64,000 bases of DNA from Accumulibacter sp. (GCA_017302455.1 JAFLDO010000019.1:26916-90915), one strand, 5' to 3'. Shown: positions 1 through 8,524, counted from the stretch's first letter. Numbers and translations are program-made. The notes: generated from the sequence alone by a model not told the origin.

Positions 1-114
1 AATGACGCTGGTGGTGAGGCTGCCTGCTTCGGTGTCGGCGAGCCTGCCGGCGAGTGTGGTGAGTGCCTGTTTCGGTAACAGGTACTGGGCCAGTACGGCG
101 AGACGGTCGGACAC
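1..114 (-). CDS. psd: Phosphatidylserine decarboxylase, N-terminal part (runs off window)
   Basis: Only the first 38 codons are present; the rest lies left of the window. The reading starts at a GTG (114-112) and gives a peptide containing LAQYLLPK, then TLAGRLAD and AGSLTTS. This spacing resembles the N-terminus of membrane-associated phosphatidylserine decarboxylases, which form phosphatidylethanolamine from phosphatidylserine using a pyruvoyl group made by self-cleavage near the C-terminus. The catalytic part cannot be seen, so the call rests on N-terminal resemblance alone. No strong ribosome binding site precedes the GTG; a CGCAGG stretch lies somewhat far upstream. It is transcribed leftward, like the genes to its right. 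Confidence 0.55.
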   Translation of the reverse strand, partial: MSDRLAVLAQYLLPKQALTTLAGRLADTEAGSLTTSVI

Positions 115-247
115 GAATTGAGCCTGCGGGAGAGAATCTGCAATTATACGGGTTGGCTCCGCTGCGCGGATTCTTTCACTGCACGAGGCGTCCGAAATCC
201 GCCGTTGAGGTCGTCGCGGGGCAGTTGCGGCAGTGGGCCAGCGTGGA

Positions 248-798
248 TCAGAAGAGGGTTCTGAGATGCGGCAGCAGGCCTTGCTCGCTGACGAAGGTGA
301 GGTCGTACATCGCCGTCAGCCCTCTGGCGTGTTCGTCACTGAGGCCCGCCACGCACATGACGAGCTTCTTGCCGGTCAGCCCGAGGCGCTTGCGCAAGCT
401 GACGTATCTGTCGATGTCCTGGCGATATTCACCGCTCTTGCACTCGATGCAGAGAGCCAGTTGGTTATCGATGAGCATGAATACGTCGAGTTCGCAGTGT
501 TCCTCGTCGCTCAGCGTGATGACCAACTGGCGGGCACAGGAAAATTCCTTCGCGCGTTCCTGGCAGTAAGCCAGGCAGGTCATCATCGCGAACCACTCCA
601 GCCATTCACCGTTGAAGAACTGGCGGATGGTCGACGCCGTTGGGCGTCAAAGTACTTCTCGAGGAGCCTGCCAACAAAGAAGAGAGTCGGATAGACCGGG
701 GTGGTACTGCCGCAACGAGGGCAGGCGACAGTGGCGCCGATCTGGCCATCTGCTTGTTCCTCGAGATGAGCGCACTTGTTGCATCGAGAGATGGCCAT
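248..798 (-). pseudogene. Zinc-ribbon plus Card1-like PD-(D/E)XK nuclease, split by a frameshift
   Basis: Two adjoining frames together make one plausible protein. The first (798 down to about 635) starts MAISRC and carries a zinc ribbon with CNKC at residues 6-9 and CPRC at 26-29. The second (about 632 to 248) continues with QFFNGEWLEWFA, ELDVF and ECKSG, the order seen in the C-terminal PD-(D/E)XK nuclease domain of DUF1887/Card1-type enzymes (Asp of ELDVF, Glu and Lys of ECK). A single-base change near 630-645 would join them. Card1 proteins normally carry a CARF domain, which is absent; a zinc ribbon takes its place. It may be a real mutation, a sequencing error or, less likely, programmed frameshifting. 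The upstream neighbour is korB, in the same direction. Confidence 0.6.
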
Positions 799-882
799 GG
801 CTGGAGCGATGAGGGAGGAGGCGCCAAGAATACGCGGAACCACTCCCGGCCGCCAGACCGGCGAAAACCTCGGACCTCCTCG

Positions 883-1938
883 CTAGCGCAGCGACGCGTT
901 GATCTTCTCGAGGGCAGCCAGTCCCGGGCAGAGTTCGGCGGCGCCAAGTGTGTTCAGTGGCGCGTCGACGGTTCCGAGCTGCTCGTGCAGGTCAGCGGAG
1001 TCAACGTCGAGGTAGAGCAGGCCGGTGACGACCTCACCGCGCGCCGCGTGCTCCTGGATGTAACTCATCGCCCGGATGCGGTCGGTGGGATCGTAGTCGG
1101 CGTGCAGTTTGCGCAGGCGGACGACCGATCCGTCGTGCTGGCGGACTTCGGTCACCTCCCCCTCGCCATATTCGGCCGTGATTTCTTCGCGCTGCGGCCA
1201 GAAGTCGAGGCGGTTGACCGCCTCGTTGTGCTCGCGCACGTAGTCGTAGCTCTTGGTACTGCCGGTGTGGTTGTTGAAGGCAAGGCATGGCGAGAGGACG
1301 TCGATCACCGCCGCTCCCTGATGTGCGAGGGCGGCCTTGATCAGCGGCACGAGCTGCGTCTTGTCGCCGGAAAAGCCGCGGCCGACGAAGGTTGCTCCCA
1401 TGACCAGGGCGAGGGTCACCAGGTCGAGCGGCGCGTCGTTGTTCACCTGCCCGCGCTTGGATTTCGAGCCCTTGTCGGCGGTGGCCGAGAACTGCCCCTT
1501 GGTGAGTCCATAGACGCCGTTGTTCTCGACGATGTAGGTCATGTTGACGCCACGGCGCATGACGTGCGCGAACTGGCCGAGGCCAATCGATGCCGAGTCG
1601 CCATCGCCCGAGACGCCCAGGTAGATCAGCTCGCGGTTGGCCAGGTAGGCGCCGGTGAGAACCGAAGGCATGCGACCGTGGACGGTGTTGAAGCCGTGCG
1701 AGTTGCCGAGGAAGTAGTCGGGGGTCTTCGACGAGCAGCCGATTCCCGAGAGCTTGGCGACGCGATGCGGTTCGATGTCGAGTTCCCAGCACGCCTGGAT
1801 GATCGCCGCCGAGATCGAGTCGTGGCCGCAGCCGGCGCAGAGCGTCGAGATCTTGCCCTCGTAGTCGCGGCGCGTGAAGCCGACGCGATTCTTCGTCAGG
1901 CTAGGGTGGTGCAGCGTGGGTTTGGCGAGGTAGGTCAT
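883..1938 (-). CDS. korB: 2-oxoacid:ferredoxin oxidoreductase, beta subunit
   Basis: This 351-residue protein is the thiamine-diphosphate subunit of a 2-oxoacid:ferredoxin oxidoreductase, which decarboxylates a 2-oxoacid to the acyl-CoA and passes electrons to ferredoxin. It shows the CAGCGH motif near residue 30, the TPP/Mg signature GDGD...IG followed by ENNGVYGLTKGQ, and a late LSPCLAFNNH segment. Length and motif order fit KorB/PorB. The ATG at 1938 follows the alpha-subunit stop with one base between, so the two are translationally coupled. The 2-oxoacid used (2-oxoglutarate, pyruvate or other) cannot be read from the sequence. Confidence 0.93.
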   Translation of the reverse strand: MTYLAKPTLHHPSLTKNRVGFTRRDYEGKISTLCAGCGHDSISAAIIQACWELDIEPHRVAKLSGIGCSSKTPDYFLGNSHGFNTVHGRMPSVLTGAYLANRELIYLGVSGDGDSASIGLGQFAHVMRRGVNMTYIVENNGVYGLTKGQFSATADKGSKSKRGQVNNDAPLDLVTLALVMGATFVGRGFSGDKTQLVPLIKAALAHQGAAVIDVLSPCLAFNNHTGSTKSYDYVREHNEAVNRLDFWPQREEITAEYGEGEVTEVRQHDGSVVRLRKLHADYDPTDRIRAMSYIQEHAARGEVVTGLLYLDVDSADLHEQLGTVDAPLNTLGAAELCPGLAALEKINASLR

Positions 1939-1939
1939 T

Positions 1940-3778
1940 TCAGGCCACCATCCCTTCACGAAGTGGACGCACATTGATGCGCGAGACGCGTTCGGCGATT
2001 TCCTGGGTGATGAAGCGCGCGGTGATCGGCGTGCCGTCGTAGTGCAGGACACGAATCAGGCTCGCCGGGCTGACGCCGGCTTCGTTGATCAGCAGCGTCG
2101 TCAGTTGTCCGTCGAGGTTCTGCTCGAGCACGAAAACCTTCGAGTGGGCGGCGATGAAATCGGCGATCTCGTTCTGGAACGGGAAGGCGCGGATGCGCAG
2201 GGCGTTGATGTAGATGCCCTGCTCGGCGAGCGCGTCGAGCGCTTCGTGCATCGCCGGGCTCGTCGAGCCATAGAAGATCGCCGCGAAGCGCGCCGGGAAT
2301 TTGGCCGCGGTGAGCACCGGCAGCGGCACCAGCGACTTGGCCGTCTCGAATTTGCGCAGCAGCCGCTGCATGTTGTAGACGTAGTCGGCACCGGCTTCCG
2401 AGTAGCCGGCATAGGCGTTCTTGGTCGACCCGCGCGTGAAGTAGCCGCCCTTGGTCGGATGGGTACCCGGATACGTCCGGTAGGGTATGCCGTCGCCGTC
2501 GACGTCGAGATAGCGGCCGAAGTCGGTGCCGGCGTCGAGCGCATCGCGCGTCATCACCTTGCCGCGGTCGTACTCGCGGCTCTCATCCCAGGCGAACGGC
2601 CGGCACAGGCGCTGGTTCATGCCGATGTCGAGGTCGCTCATGACGAAGATCGGCGTCTGCAGGCGTTCGGCGAGGTCGAGCGCCTGTGCCGACATTTCGA
2701 AGCACTCGTAGGGATCCTCGGGAAACAGCAGCACGTGCCGGGTGTCGCCGTGCGAGGCGTAGGCGCAGGCGAGCACGTCAGCCTGCTGCGTGCGCGTCGG
2801 CATGCCGGTTGACGGACCACCGCGCTGGACGTTGATCAGCACGGCCGGAATCTCGGCGAAGTAGGCGAGGCCGATGAACTCGGTCATCAGCGAGATTCCC
2901 GGCCCGGAGGTGGCGGTGAACGAGCGCGCACCGTTCCAGCCGGCGCCGACTACCATGCCGATCGAAGCCAGTTCATCTTCGGCCTGGACGATGGCGTAGC
3001 GATGCTGGCCGGTGGCCGGGTCGACGCGCAACTTCTGCGTGTAACGAATGAACGCCTCGGCGACCGACGACGACGGCGTGATCGGATACCAGGCGCAAAC
3101 CGTCGCGCCCCCGTAAACGCAGCCCAGCGCCGCGGCGCTGTTGCCGTCGACGAAGACCTTGTCGCCGACCGCGTCGCGGCGCTCGACCTTGAGCGCAATC
3201 CGCTTGAGATGCTGTTGCGCGTAGTCGCGGCCGAGGTTGAGCGCCTGCACATTGGCGTCGAACAACTTCTCCTTGCCTTTGTACTGTTCGCCGAAGAGCT
3301 TCTCGATCTCGGCCGGATCGATCTCGAGCAGTTGCGTCAACGCACCGATGTAGATGATGTTCTTCAGCAACTGGCGCTCGCGCGAGTCGGTGTAGGCGTT
3401 GTTGCAGATCTCGGTGACCGGCATGCCGATGACGTGGATGTCGTCGCGGAAGCGGGCGCGCGGGACGGGCTTGGAACTGTCGTAGAAGAGGTAGCCGCCG
3501 GGATCGATTTCGCGGACGTCCTGGTCCCAGGTCTGCGGATTCATGGTGACCATCATGTCGACGCCGCCACGCCGACCGAGGTAGCCGTGCTCGGTCACCC
3601 GTACTTCGAACCAGGTCGGCAGGCCCTGGATGTTCGACGGAAAGATGTTGCGCGGCGAGACCGGCACGCCCATGCGCAGGATGGCGCGCGCGAAGAGCTC
3701 GTTCGCCGAGGCCGACCCCGAACCGTTGATGTTGGCGAACTTGACGACGAAATCATTGACCGCTTCGATCTTCTGCAT
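1940..3778 (-). CDS. korA: 2-oxoacid:ferredoxin oxidoreductase, alpha subunit with fused gamma domain
   Basis: This 612-residue protein joins a gamma-type domain (about residues 1-190, beginning with a NINGSGSASANELFARAI segment that matches the usual nucleotide-like GxGGxG region) to the alpha pyrimidine-binding domain (about 200-612, with YPITPSSS, the ATSGPG loop and QRGGPSTGMPT). The gamma-alpha fusion is typical of two-subunit KorAB enzymes. ATG 3778 was chosen because homology begins at MQKIEA; the longer open frame upstream overlaps the preceding gene. It lies 11 bp after the flavoprotein gene and 1 bp before korB, so the three form one operon. Confidence 0.93.
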   Translation of the reverse strand: MQKIEAVNDFVVKFANINGSGSASANELFARAILRMGVPVSPRNIFPSNIQGLPTWFEVRVTEHGYLGRRGGVDMMVTMNPQTWDQDVREIDPGGYLFYDSSKPVPRARFRDDIHVIGMPVTEICNNAYTDSRERQLLKNIIYIGALTQLLEIDPAEIEKLFGEQYKGKEKLFDANVQALNLGRDYAQQHLKRIALKVERRDAVGDKVFVDGNSAAALGCVYGGATVCAWYPITPSSSVAEAFIRYTQKLRVDPATGQHRYAIVQAEDELASIGMVVGAGWNGARSFTATSGPGISLMTEFIGLAYFAEIPAVLINVQRGGPSTGMPTRTQQADVLACAYASHGDTRHVLLFPEDPYECFEMSAQALDLAERLQTPIFVMSDLDIGMNQRLCRPFAWDESREYDRGKVMTRDALDAGTDFGRYLDVDGDGIPYRTYPGTHPTKGGYFTRGSTKNAYAGYSEAGADYVYNMQRLLRKFETAKSLVPLPVLTAAKFPARFAAIFYGSTSPAMHEALDALAEQGIYINALRIRAFPFQNEIADFIAAHSKVFVLEQNLDGQLTTLLINEAGVSPASLIRVLHYDGTPITARFITQEIAERVSRINVRPLREGMVA

Positions 3779-3789
3779 TCTCGCTCTCC

Positions 3790-5745
3790 TCAGGCGGTTT
3801 GCTGCTGGGAAGCCTGCGTGCCGCCGCCGCGGCAGGCCGGCCCGGCGTGCGTCATGGCGAGCAGGAACTTCTGCATGTCCCAGGCGCCGGTCGGGCAGCG
3901 TTCGGCGCACAGGCCGCAATGCAGACAGACGTCCTCGTCCTTGACCATCACCCGCCCCGTCTTCAATATTTCCGAGACGTAGAGATCCTGGCTCGTGTTG
4001 AGCGCCGGCGCGCGCAGGCGCGGGCGCAGTTCGTCCTCCTCAGCGTTGCCGGTGAAGCTGATGCAGTCCATCGGGCAGATGTCCATGCAGGCGTCGCATT
4101 CGATGCACAGCTTGGGCGCGAATACCGTCTGCACGTCGCAGTTCAGGCAGCGCTGCGCTTCCTTGAAGGCCAGTTGGGGGTCGAAACCCAGCTCGACTTC
4201 GATCTTGATGTTCTTCAGTGCCGCACCGATGTCGCGCAGCGGCACGCGCAGGCGGCGGTCGACCGAGATGGCATTGTCGTAGCGCCAGGCGTGGATGCCC
4301 ATCTTCTGCGAAATCAGCGTGGTCATCGGGTCGGGCCGGGTGGCAATCTCCTCGCCGTTGAGCAGGCGGTCGATCGAAACCGCCGCTTCGTGGCCGTGCG
4401 CGACCGCCCAGATGATGTTCTTCGGCCCGAAGGCCGCATCACCGCCGAAGAAGACGTTGGGCAAGGTCGATTGCATTGTCTTTGCGTCGAGCTTGGGCAG
4501 GCCCCACTTGTCGAACTCGATGCCGATGTCGCGCTCGATCCACGGGAACGCATTGTCCTGACCGACGGCGACCAGCACCACGTCGCACGGAAAGTGAGCG
4601 TCCGGCTCGCCGGTCGGTACGAGGCTGCGCCGCCCCTGCTCATCGTAGACCGAACGCACCTTCGAGAAGGTCACGCCGGTCAGTCGGCCGCCGTTGTGAG
4701 TAAACGCCTTGGGCACCAAATTGTTGAGGATCGGGATGCCTTCGTGCATCGCGTCTTCCTTCTCCCAGGGGCTGGCCTTCATCTGCTCGAAGCCCGAGCG
4801 GACGATCACCTTGACGTCATCGCCGCCGAGGCGGCGTGCCGAGCGGCAACAGTCCATCGCCGTATTGCCACCGCCGAGGACGATGACGCGCTTGCTGATC
4901 GATGTCGTATGGCCGAAGGCGACGTTGGCCAGCCAGTCGATTCCCAGATGAATGTGTTTCGCCGCCTCCTTGCGCCCCGGAATGTCGAGATCCTGACCGC
5001 GCGGTGCGCCGGATCCGACGAACACCGCGTCGTAGCCTTCCGCGAGCAGGTCGCGCAGCGAGCTCACGTACTGGCCACTGCGGAAGTCGACACCGAGCCC
5101 GAGAACATAGCCTGTCTCCTCGTCGATGACTTCTTCCGGCAGGCGGAACTTCGGAATCTGGGTGCGCATCATGCCGCCGGCACGGGCGTCGCCGTCGTAG
5201 ATCACCACTTCATAGCCGAGCGGTGCGAGGTCGCGGGCGACGGTGAGCGAGGCGGGGCCGGCGCCGATGCAGGCGATGCGCCGGCCATTCTTCTGCTCGG
5301 CTGGCTGCGGCAGCAGGCCGCGGATGTCCTGCTTGTAGTCGGCGGCGACGCGCTTCAGCCGGCAGATGGCGACCGGCTCCTTGCGGTTGTGGCCGTCCGC
5401 CGTCTCCTCCTCGACGCGGCTGCGCCGACACGCCGGTTCGCAGGGGCGGTCGCACGTTCGCCCGAGGATGCCGGGAAAAACGTTCGACACCCAGTTGACC
5501 ATGTAGGCATCGCTGTAGCGGCCGGCGGCGATCAGGCGGATGTACTCGGGGACGGGAGTGTGGGCCGGGCAGGCCCACTGGCAATCAACGACTTTGTGGA
5601 AATAGTCGGGCGCGGCGATGTCGGTGGGCTTCAAGACGAACGTATCCTTTCCTGGAACGAGTCCGGAGCCACACTCTCTGGCCCCACAAGAAATGAACTC
5701 CCATACTAACTCGCCGCCGAGACCCTGAAAAGGCCTATGTTTCAT
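3790..5745 (-). CDS. GltD-like FAD/NAD(P) oxidoreductase with C-terminal 2x[4Fe-4S] ferredoxin domain
   Basis: About 650 residues. The N-terminal part holds a cysteine-rich Fe-S region (CQWACPAHTPVPEYIR, CDRPCEPACRR) as in the small subunit of glutamate synthase. The FAD motif CIGAGPASL and the NAD(P) motif VLGGGNTAMD follow, and the end has two [4Fe-4S] clusters (CIECDACMDICPMDC and CLHCGLCAERCPTGA). Standing first in an operon with korA and korB, it probably moves electrons between NAD(P)H and the reduced ferredoxin or oxidoreductase; that role is inferred. The start is uncertain: ATG 5745 is used, but the first ~35 residues look unlike protein, and a TTG at 5634 behind AGGAAAGG (11-nt spacer) starts close to the conserved FVLKPTDIAAPDYFHK region. 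Confidence 0.88.
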   Translation of the reverse strand: MKHRPFQGLGGELVWEFISCGARECGSGLVPGKDTFVLKPTDIAAPDYFHKVVDCQWACPAHTPVPEYIRLIAAGRYSDAYMVNWVSNVFPGILGRTCDRPCEPACRRSRVEEETADGHNRKEPVAICRLKRVAADYKQDIRGLLPQPAEQKNGRRIACIGAGPASLTVARDLAPLGYEVVIYDGDARAGGMMRTQIPKFRLPEEVIDEETGYVLGLGVDFRSGQYVSSLRDLLAEGYDAVFVGSGAPRGQDLDIPGRKEAAKHIHLGIDWLANVAFGHTTSISKRVIVLGGGNTAMDCCRSARRLGGDDVKVIVRSGFEQMKASPWEKEDAMHEGIPILNNLVPKAFTHNGGRLTGVTFSKVRSVYDEQGRRSLVPTGEPDAHFPCDVVLVAVGQDNAFPWIERDIGIEFDKWGLPKLDAKTMQSTLPNVFFGGDAAFGPKNIIWAVAHGHEAAVSIDRLLNGEEIATRPDPMTTLISQKMGIHAWRYDNAISVDRRLRVPLRDIGAALKNIKIEVELGFDPQLAFKEAQRCLNCDVQTVFAPKLCIECDACMDICPMDCISFTGNAEEDELRPRLRAPALNTSQDLYVSEILKTGRVMVKDEDVCLHCGLCAERCPTGAWDMQKFLLAMTHAGPACRGGGTQASQQQTA

Positions 5746-6035
5746 GGCGATGTCGTGGCCGACAGCTTCGCCTTCGTTCAGGGTCAGACAGGGCGTGAAA
5801 GGCTGCGCTGGCGGGCGCCCAGGCTGCCTGCAACAGGAGGCCGATGGCCGGCAAGGGGCGCAGCAGCGCTTTCCGCGGCAACTCGCCATGAATGAGGGTG
5901 GCCAGAAGAATGGTAGGTAGCGGCTGGCGTGCGGCGCAAGATTCTGCCGTGCCGATCAACATTTGTTGCCCATCACCAGCAGATGCCGCTACGAGCCAGA
6001 CGCTCGTATCCACGACCTTTGCGGCCGACGCCATC

Positions 6036-6457
6036 GTGCCTGTTGAGGCAGCCATCGCTACGCTGGCCGAGAAACTCGCTCCGCTCATCGAACTGTCGAT
6101 CGACTTCCGCCGCAGCCTCGCCAAGAAGGGCGAGAAGTCCGAGTTGTTGTGCCGCCAGACGCTGATGCAGCTCGACCAGAATATGCAGCTCATTTCTCCC
6201 GGTTGCGAACTGGCTGAAGCGCAAAGCGATCTCGACACCTCGACCTCCTGGTCCCCGGTTTCAGCCGCCTGCGGCAGTTGTTGCGCAAGGCCGACGACAC
6301 CGAAATGGCCCTCGGTAGCGACATCCTGAGCGCTGCCCTCGAGGGCTATGCGATCGCCAAGGCCTTCGGCAAAGGCGCCGGCGTGGACGCCCTCAAGGAA
6401 GCCATGGCGACCCGTTTCAGCGGCCGGCGCCGGGCGGTCAAGCCAGACGCCGAGTAG
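6036..6457 (+). pseudogene. Hypothetical protein gene broken by a frameshift
   Basis: Two frames join into a coherent, mostly helical small protein. Frame one reads from about 6036 (GTG) through LAEKLAPLIELSIDFRRSL, QTLMQLDQNMQLISPG and ends its sensible part near 6240. Frame two starts near 6245 with LLVPGFSRLRQLLRKADD, LGSDILSAALEGYAIAKAF and stops at 6455-6457. The composition changes at the junction: past it, frame one becomes Ser/Thr/Pro-rich nonsense. No function is recognised. The joined protein would be about 140 residues without a signal peptide or membrane segment. A single indel near 6235-6250 would restore it; the 5' end is a guess. Confidence 0.45.
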
Positions 6458-7168
6458 ATCAGCGGCGAGGCTGAACCCTCGCGAGCCCGCTTCCGGGCGG
6501 CTAGCCAGGCACAAGCCACGTCCGGACTCGCCGGCATGCCGCCGACGCACCGGCGTCGTTGCGGTGAACCACGCCATCGTCGCCCGAAGACTCGTGTTCG
6601 AGGCTTTGCGCTACGGCATCGTGACTCCGAGCGACGGCAGCGTGGCCTTGAACCACGAAAGCGTCCCCTTGCGCGCCGATGTCGTCCTCCCGGACATCAG
6701 GTGCCGACTCTCGTAACGACGAAGTCGTCGATGCGGGCGACGACGGCGTCGTTCTTCGCTGCGGCACCGTCGGTCTGAGCGACGATGTCGTTCTGCCGCG
6801 CGGCGCTCGCGCTGCTGTAGACGACGGCCGCGTAGCACTCTTCGCTGACGGTCGCCAAGGTGCGCTGCTTGCTTCCCGATGTCGGCTTTGTAGTACGATG
6901 AACCAATCGCTGGTGTCGGGCAGGAATGGACGGTGAAGAAGTTTGCCCCAGGCAGTCGTTGAGGCACCCCGGTTTAGGCTATCGACCTGGCTTGCGAACT
7001 GCCGCCTTTGACGATTTTTCGTACTGCATAGAATCAGCTAAGATGCGGCGCAAAACCTGCCATGGTAAGGCTTCCAGTGTATCGAGCAGCGCCGAGTTCG
7101 GGATCCGGCGGCGGAGTTATGGCGCAAAACTGTCTCCCGATAACCTAGACACCCGAATTGCCCTCGCC
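6458..7168. other. 711-bp stretch without a convincing gene; degenerate GAC/GTC-rich tract
   Basis: No reading frame here looks like a conserved protein. From roughly 6540 to 6860 the DNA is rich in self-complementary units of the type GACGACGGCGTCGTT and GACGATGTCGTTCT. Translations on both strands therefore show similar D-D-x-V-V patterns in short, repeatedly interrupted frames, which suggests a decayed repeat-coding sequence. From about 7000 the GC content falls a little, leading into the NYN gene. No promoter or terminator could be placed with confidence. Confidence 0.4.
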
Positions 7169-7978
7169 ATGTCTCCACCCAAGAACGCCAGCACCGACGA
7201 GCCGACCAAGCGGCTTGCTGTACTCATCGACGCCGACAATGCCCAGCCTGCAGTAATCGAGGCATTGCTCGAAGAAATTGCCCGGTTTGGCGAGGCGACA
7301 GTAAGGAGAATCTACGGCGACTTCACGAGCCCTACGAGTTCCTCATGGAAGAAGTTTCTTAACAAGCACTCGATCAAGCCCATTCAGCAGTTCGCATATA
7401 CGACCGGGAAGAATGCTACTGACAGTACGATGATCATCGACGCGATGGATTTGCTGTACACGCGGAGATTTGATGGCTTCTGCCTTGTGACCAGCGACAG
7501 CGATTTCACCGGCTTGGCAGTCCGGCTTCGCGAGGAGGGACTCCAAGTCTTCGGCTTCGGTGAGCAGAAGACCCCAGAGCCCTTCCGAAACGCCTGCCAC
7601 AAGTTCATCTTCACGGAAGTCCTTCGCAAGCCTGAGCCAATGCCAGTGGTGGGTCCGGCACAGGCACTAACGACACCGGTTAGCGATCAAACTCGGACAT
7701 CTGAGGCTTCACTTGCTGCCTTGGCGCGCCCGCCGTTTCCGGAGAAGTTCTTGATTGAGGCGCTTGACAAATCAGTAGATGATTCAGGGTGGTCGCAACT
7801 AGGCACCTTTGGCAGCTACCTGCAGAAGATTCAACCGGACTTTGACTCGCGTATCCATGGCTTCAAGAAACTGTCCGATCTCGTACGAGCACGGACGGAC
7901 CTGTTCACCACGGAAGAACGGCCTGCGCTGGGCAGCAACTACAAGGTGCTGTACGTGCGTGCGCGCACGGGCGTCTAG
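7169..7978 (+). CDS. NYN domain ribonuclease-like protein with C-terminal OST-HTH/LOTUS domain
   Basis: A 269-residue protein of the LabA/limkain-b1 type. Residues ~15-155 form the NYN (PIN-like) nuclease fold: the first acidic site lies in LAVLIDADNA, the middle one in DSTMIIDAMDLLY, and the C-terminal one in FCLVTSDSDFTGLA, followed by the VFGFGEQKTPEPFRNAC segment typical of the family. Residues ~190-269 match an OST-HTH/LOTUS RNA-binding domain (FLIEALDK, GWSQLGTFGSYLQKIQPDF, GFKKLSDLV). All expected acidic residues are present, so it is probably an active RNA nuclease; substrate unknown. ATG 7169 is chosen because the upstream open frame has no family resemblance. The codon use is less GC-biased than in the neighbours, which fits acquisition by transfer. 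Confidence 0.85.
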   Translation: MSPPKNASTDEPTKRLAVLIDADNAQPAVIEALLEEIARFGEATVRRIYGDFTSPTSSSWKKFLNKHSIKPIQQFAYTTGKNATDSTMIIDAMDLLYTRRFDGFCLVTSDSDFTGLAVRLREEGLQVFGFGEQKTPEPFRNACHKFIFTEVLRKPEPMPVVGPAQALTTPVSDQTRTSEASLAALARPPFPEKFLIEALDKSVDDSGWSQLGTFGSYLQKIQPDFDSRIHGFKKLSDLVRARTDLFTTEERPALGSNYKVLYVRARTGV

Positions 7979-7984
7979 CCGGTC

Positions 7985-8045
7985 GGTCAACCGGACCGCA
8001 TCCTGCGGTATCCGTAGGCGCGGCCCGTTACCTCGGTCGTTGGGC
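7985..8045 (+). other. Possible degenerate attC recombination site (left boundary of hicBA cassette)
   Basis: The stretch ends in GTTGGGC (8039-8045), a correct GTTRRRY core, preceded by GTTACCTCGGTC, which resembles the end of many integron attC sites. The matching 5' core, GGTCAAC at 7985-7991, fits the RYYYAAC consensus only in the invariant AAC and part of the rest, and the inner L boxes do not pair well. It would mark the junction between the NYN gene and the hicBA cassette. Confidence 0.3.
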
Positions 8046-8102
8046 ACCACTTCCACGAGCCGGAATGAGCGACAATCTTGCTTTCTCCACCGGAGTTACC
8101 TT

Positions 8103-8309
8103 ATGGAACTGACCGCCGTACTCACTCCCGCCGAAGAAGGCGGCTACGTTGCCTTGAATCCAGAGACAGGCACCACTACCCAAGGTGAAACTGTCGAAGA
8201 AGCAATTTCCAATCTGCGAGAGGCTACGGCGCTCTATCTGTCGGAGTTCCCCATTCTCGCTCCAGGTCATCCGCTGATAACAACGTTCAGCGTTCCCGTG
8301 CATGCCTAA
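8103..8309 (+). CDS. hicB: HicB-family antitoxin
   Basis: This 68-residue protein has the HicB partial RNase-H-like fold: LTAVLTPAEEGGYVALNPETGTTTQGETVEEA..., with helix NLREATALYL. HicB neutralises the HicA mRNA interferase and usually represses the operon through a DNA-binding tail. Here the protein is short and no ribbon-helix-helix or HTH tail is visible, so autoregulation would need another factor. The antitoxin gene comes first and overlaps hicA by 8 bp, which couples their translation. It appears to be part of an integron-type cassette bounded by attC-like sites. Confidence 0.88.
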   Translation: MELTAVLTPAEEGGYVALNPETGTTTQGETVEEAISNLREATALYLSEFPILAPGHPLITTFSVPVHA

Positions 8310-8517
8310 GCTACCGCACGTTTCGGGAGCCGCCGCGATACGAGCGCTGGAGCGTCTCGGTTTCGCGAAGGCTCGCCAATCCGGAAGCCACGTCATCATG
8401 CGCCGTGGCTCCAGAGGCTGTGTTGTCCCCGTGCATAGCGAAGTAAAGGCGGGCACCCTGGCGGGTGTCCTGCGTCAAGCGGACGTATCGGCTGAAGAAT
8501 TCATTTCGGTCCTGTAA
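8302..8517 (+). CDS. hicA: HicA-family toxin (mRNA interferase)
   Basis: A 71-residue dsRBD-like toxin that cleaves mRNA when free of HicB. The family hallmarks are present: the helix AIRALERLGFAKARQSGSH, the catalytic His in GSHVIM (about residue 30), and the closing VPVHSEVKAGTLAGVLRQA segment. It starts inside the last codons of hicB. The intact catalytic His suggests an active toxin. A 72-bp attC-like site begins 7 bp after the stop codon. Confidence 0.92.
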   Translation: MPKLPHVSGAAAIRALERLGFAKARQSGSHVIMRRGSRGCVVPVHSEVKAGTLAGVLRQADVSAEEFISVL

Positions 8518-8524
8518 CCGTGGT

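Noticed and set aside
248..798. CRISPR-Cas ancillary locus, because of the Card1-like nuclease domain.
   Set aside because: No repeat array, no cas genes and no CARF domain in the window.
5760..6010. Minus-strand frame with VVDTSVWLVA, resembling the start of a PIN/VapC toxin.
   Set aside because: Only the first motif resembles PIN; later acidic residues are missing and the frame continues into low-complexity Arg/Ala-rich sequence.
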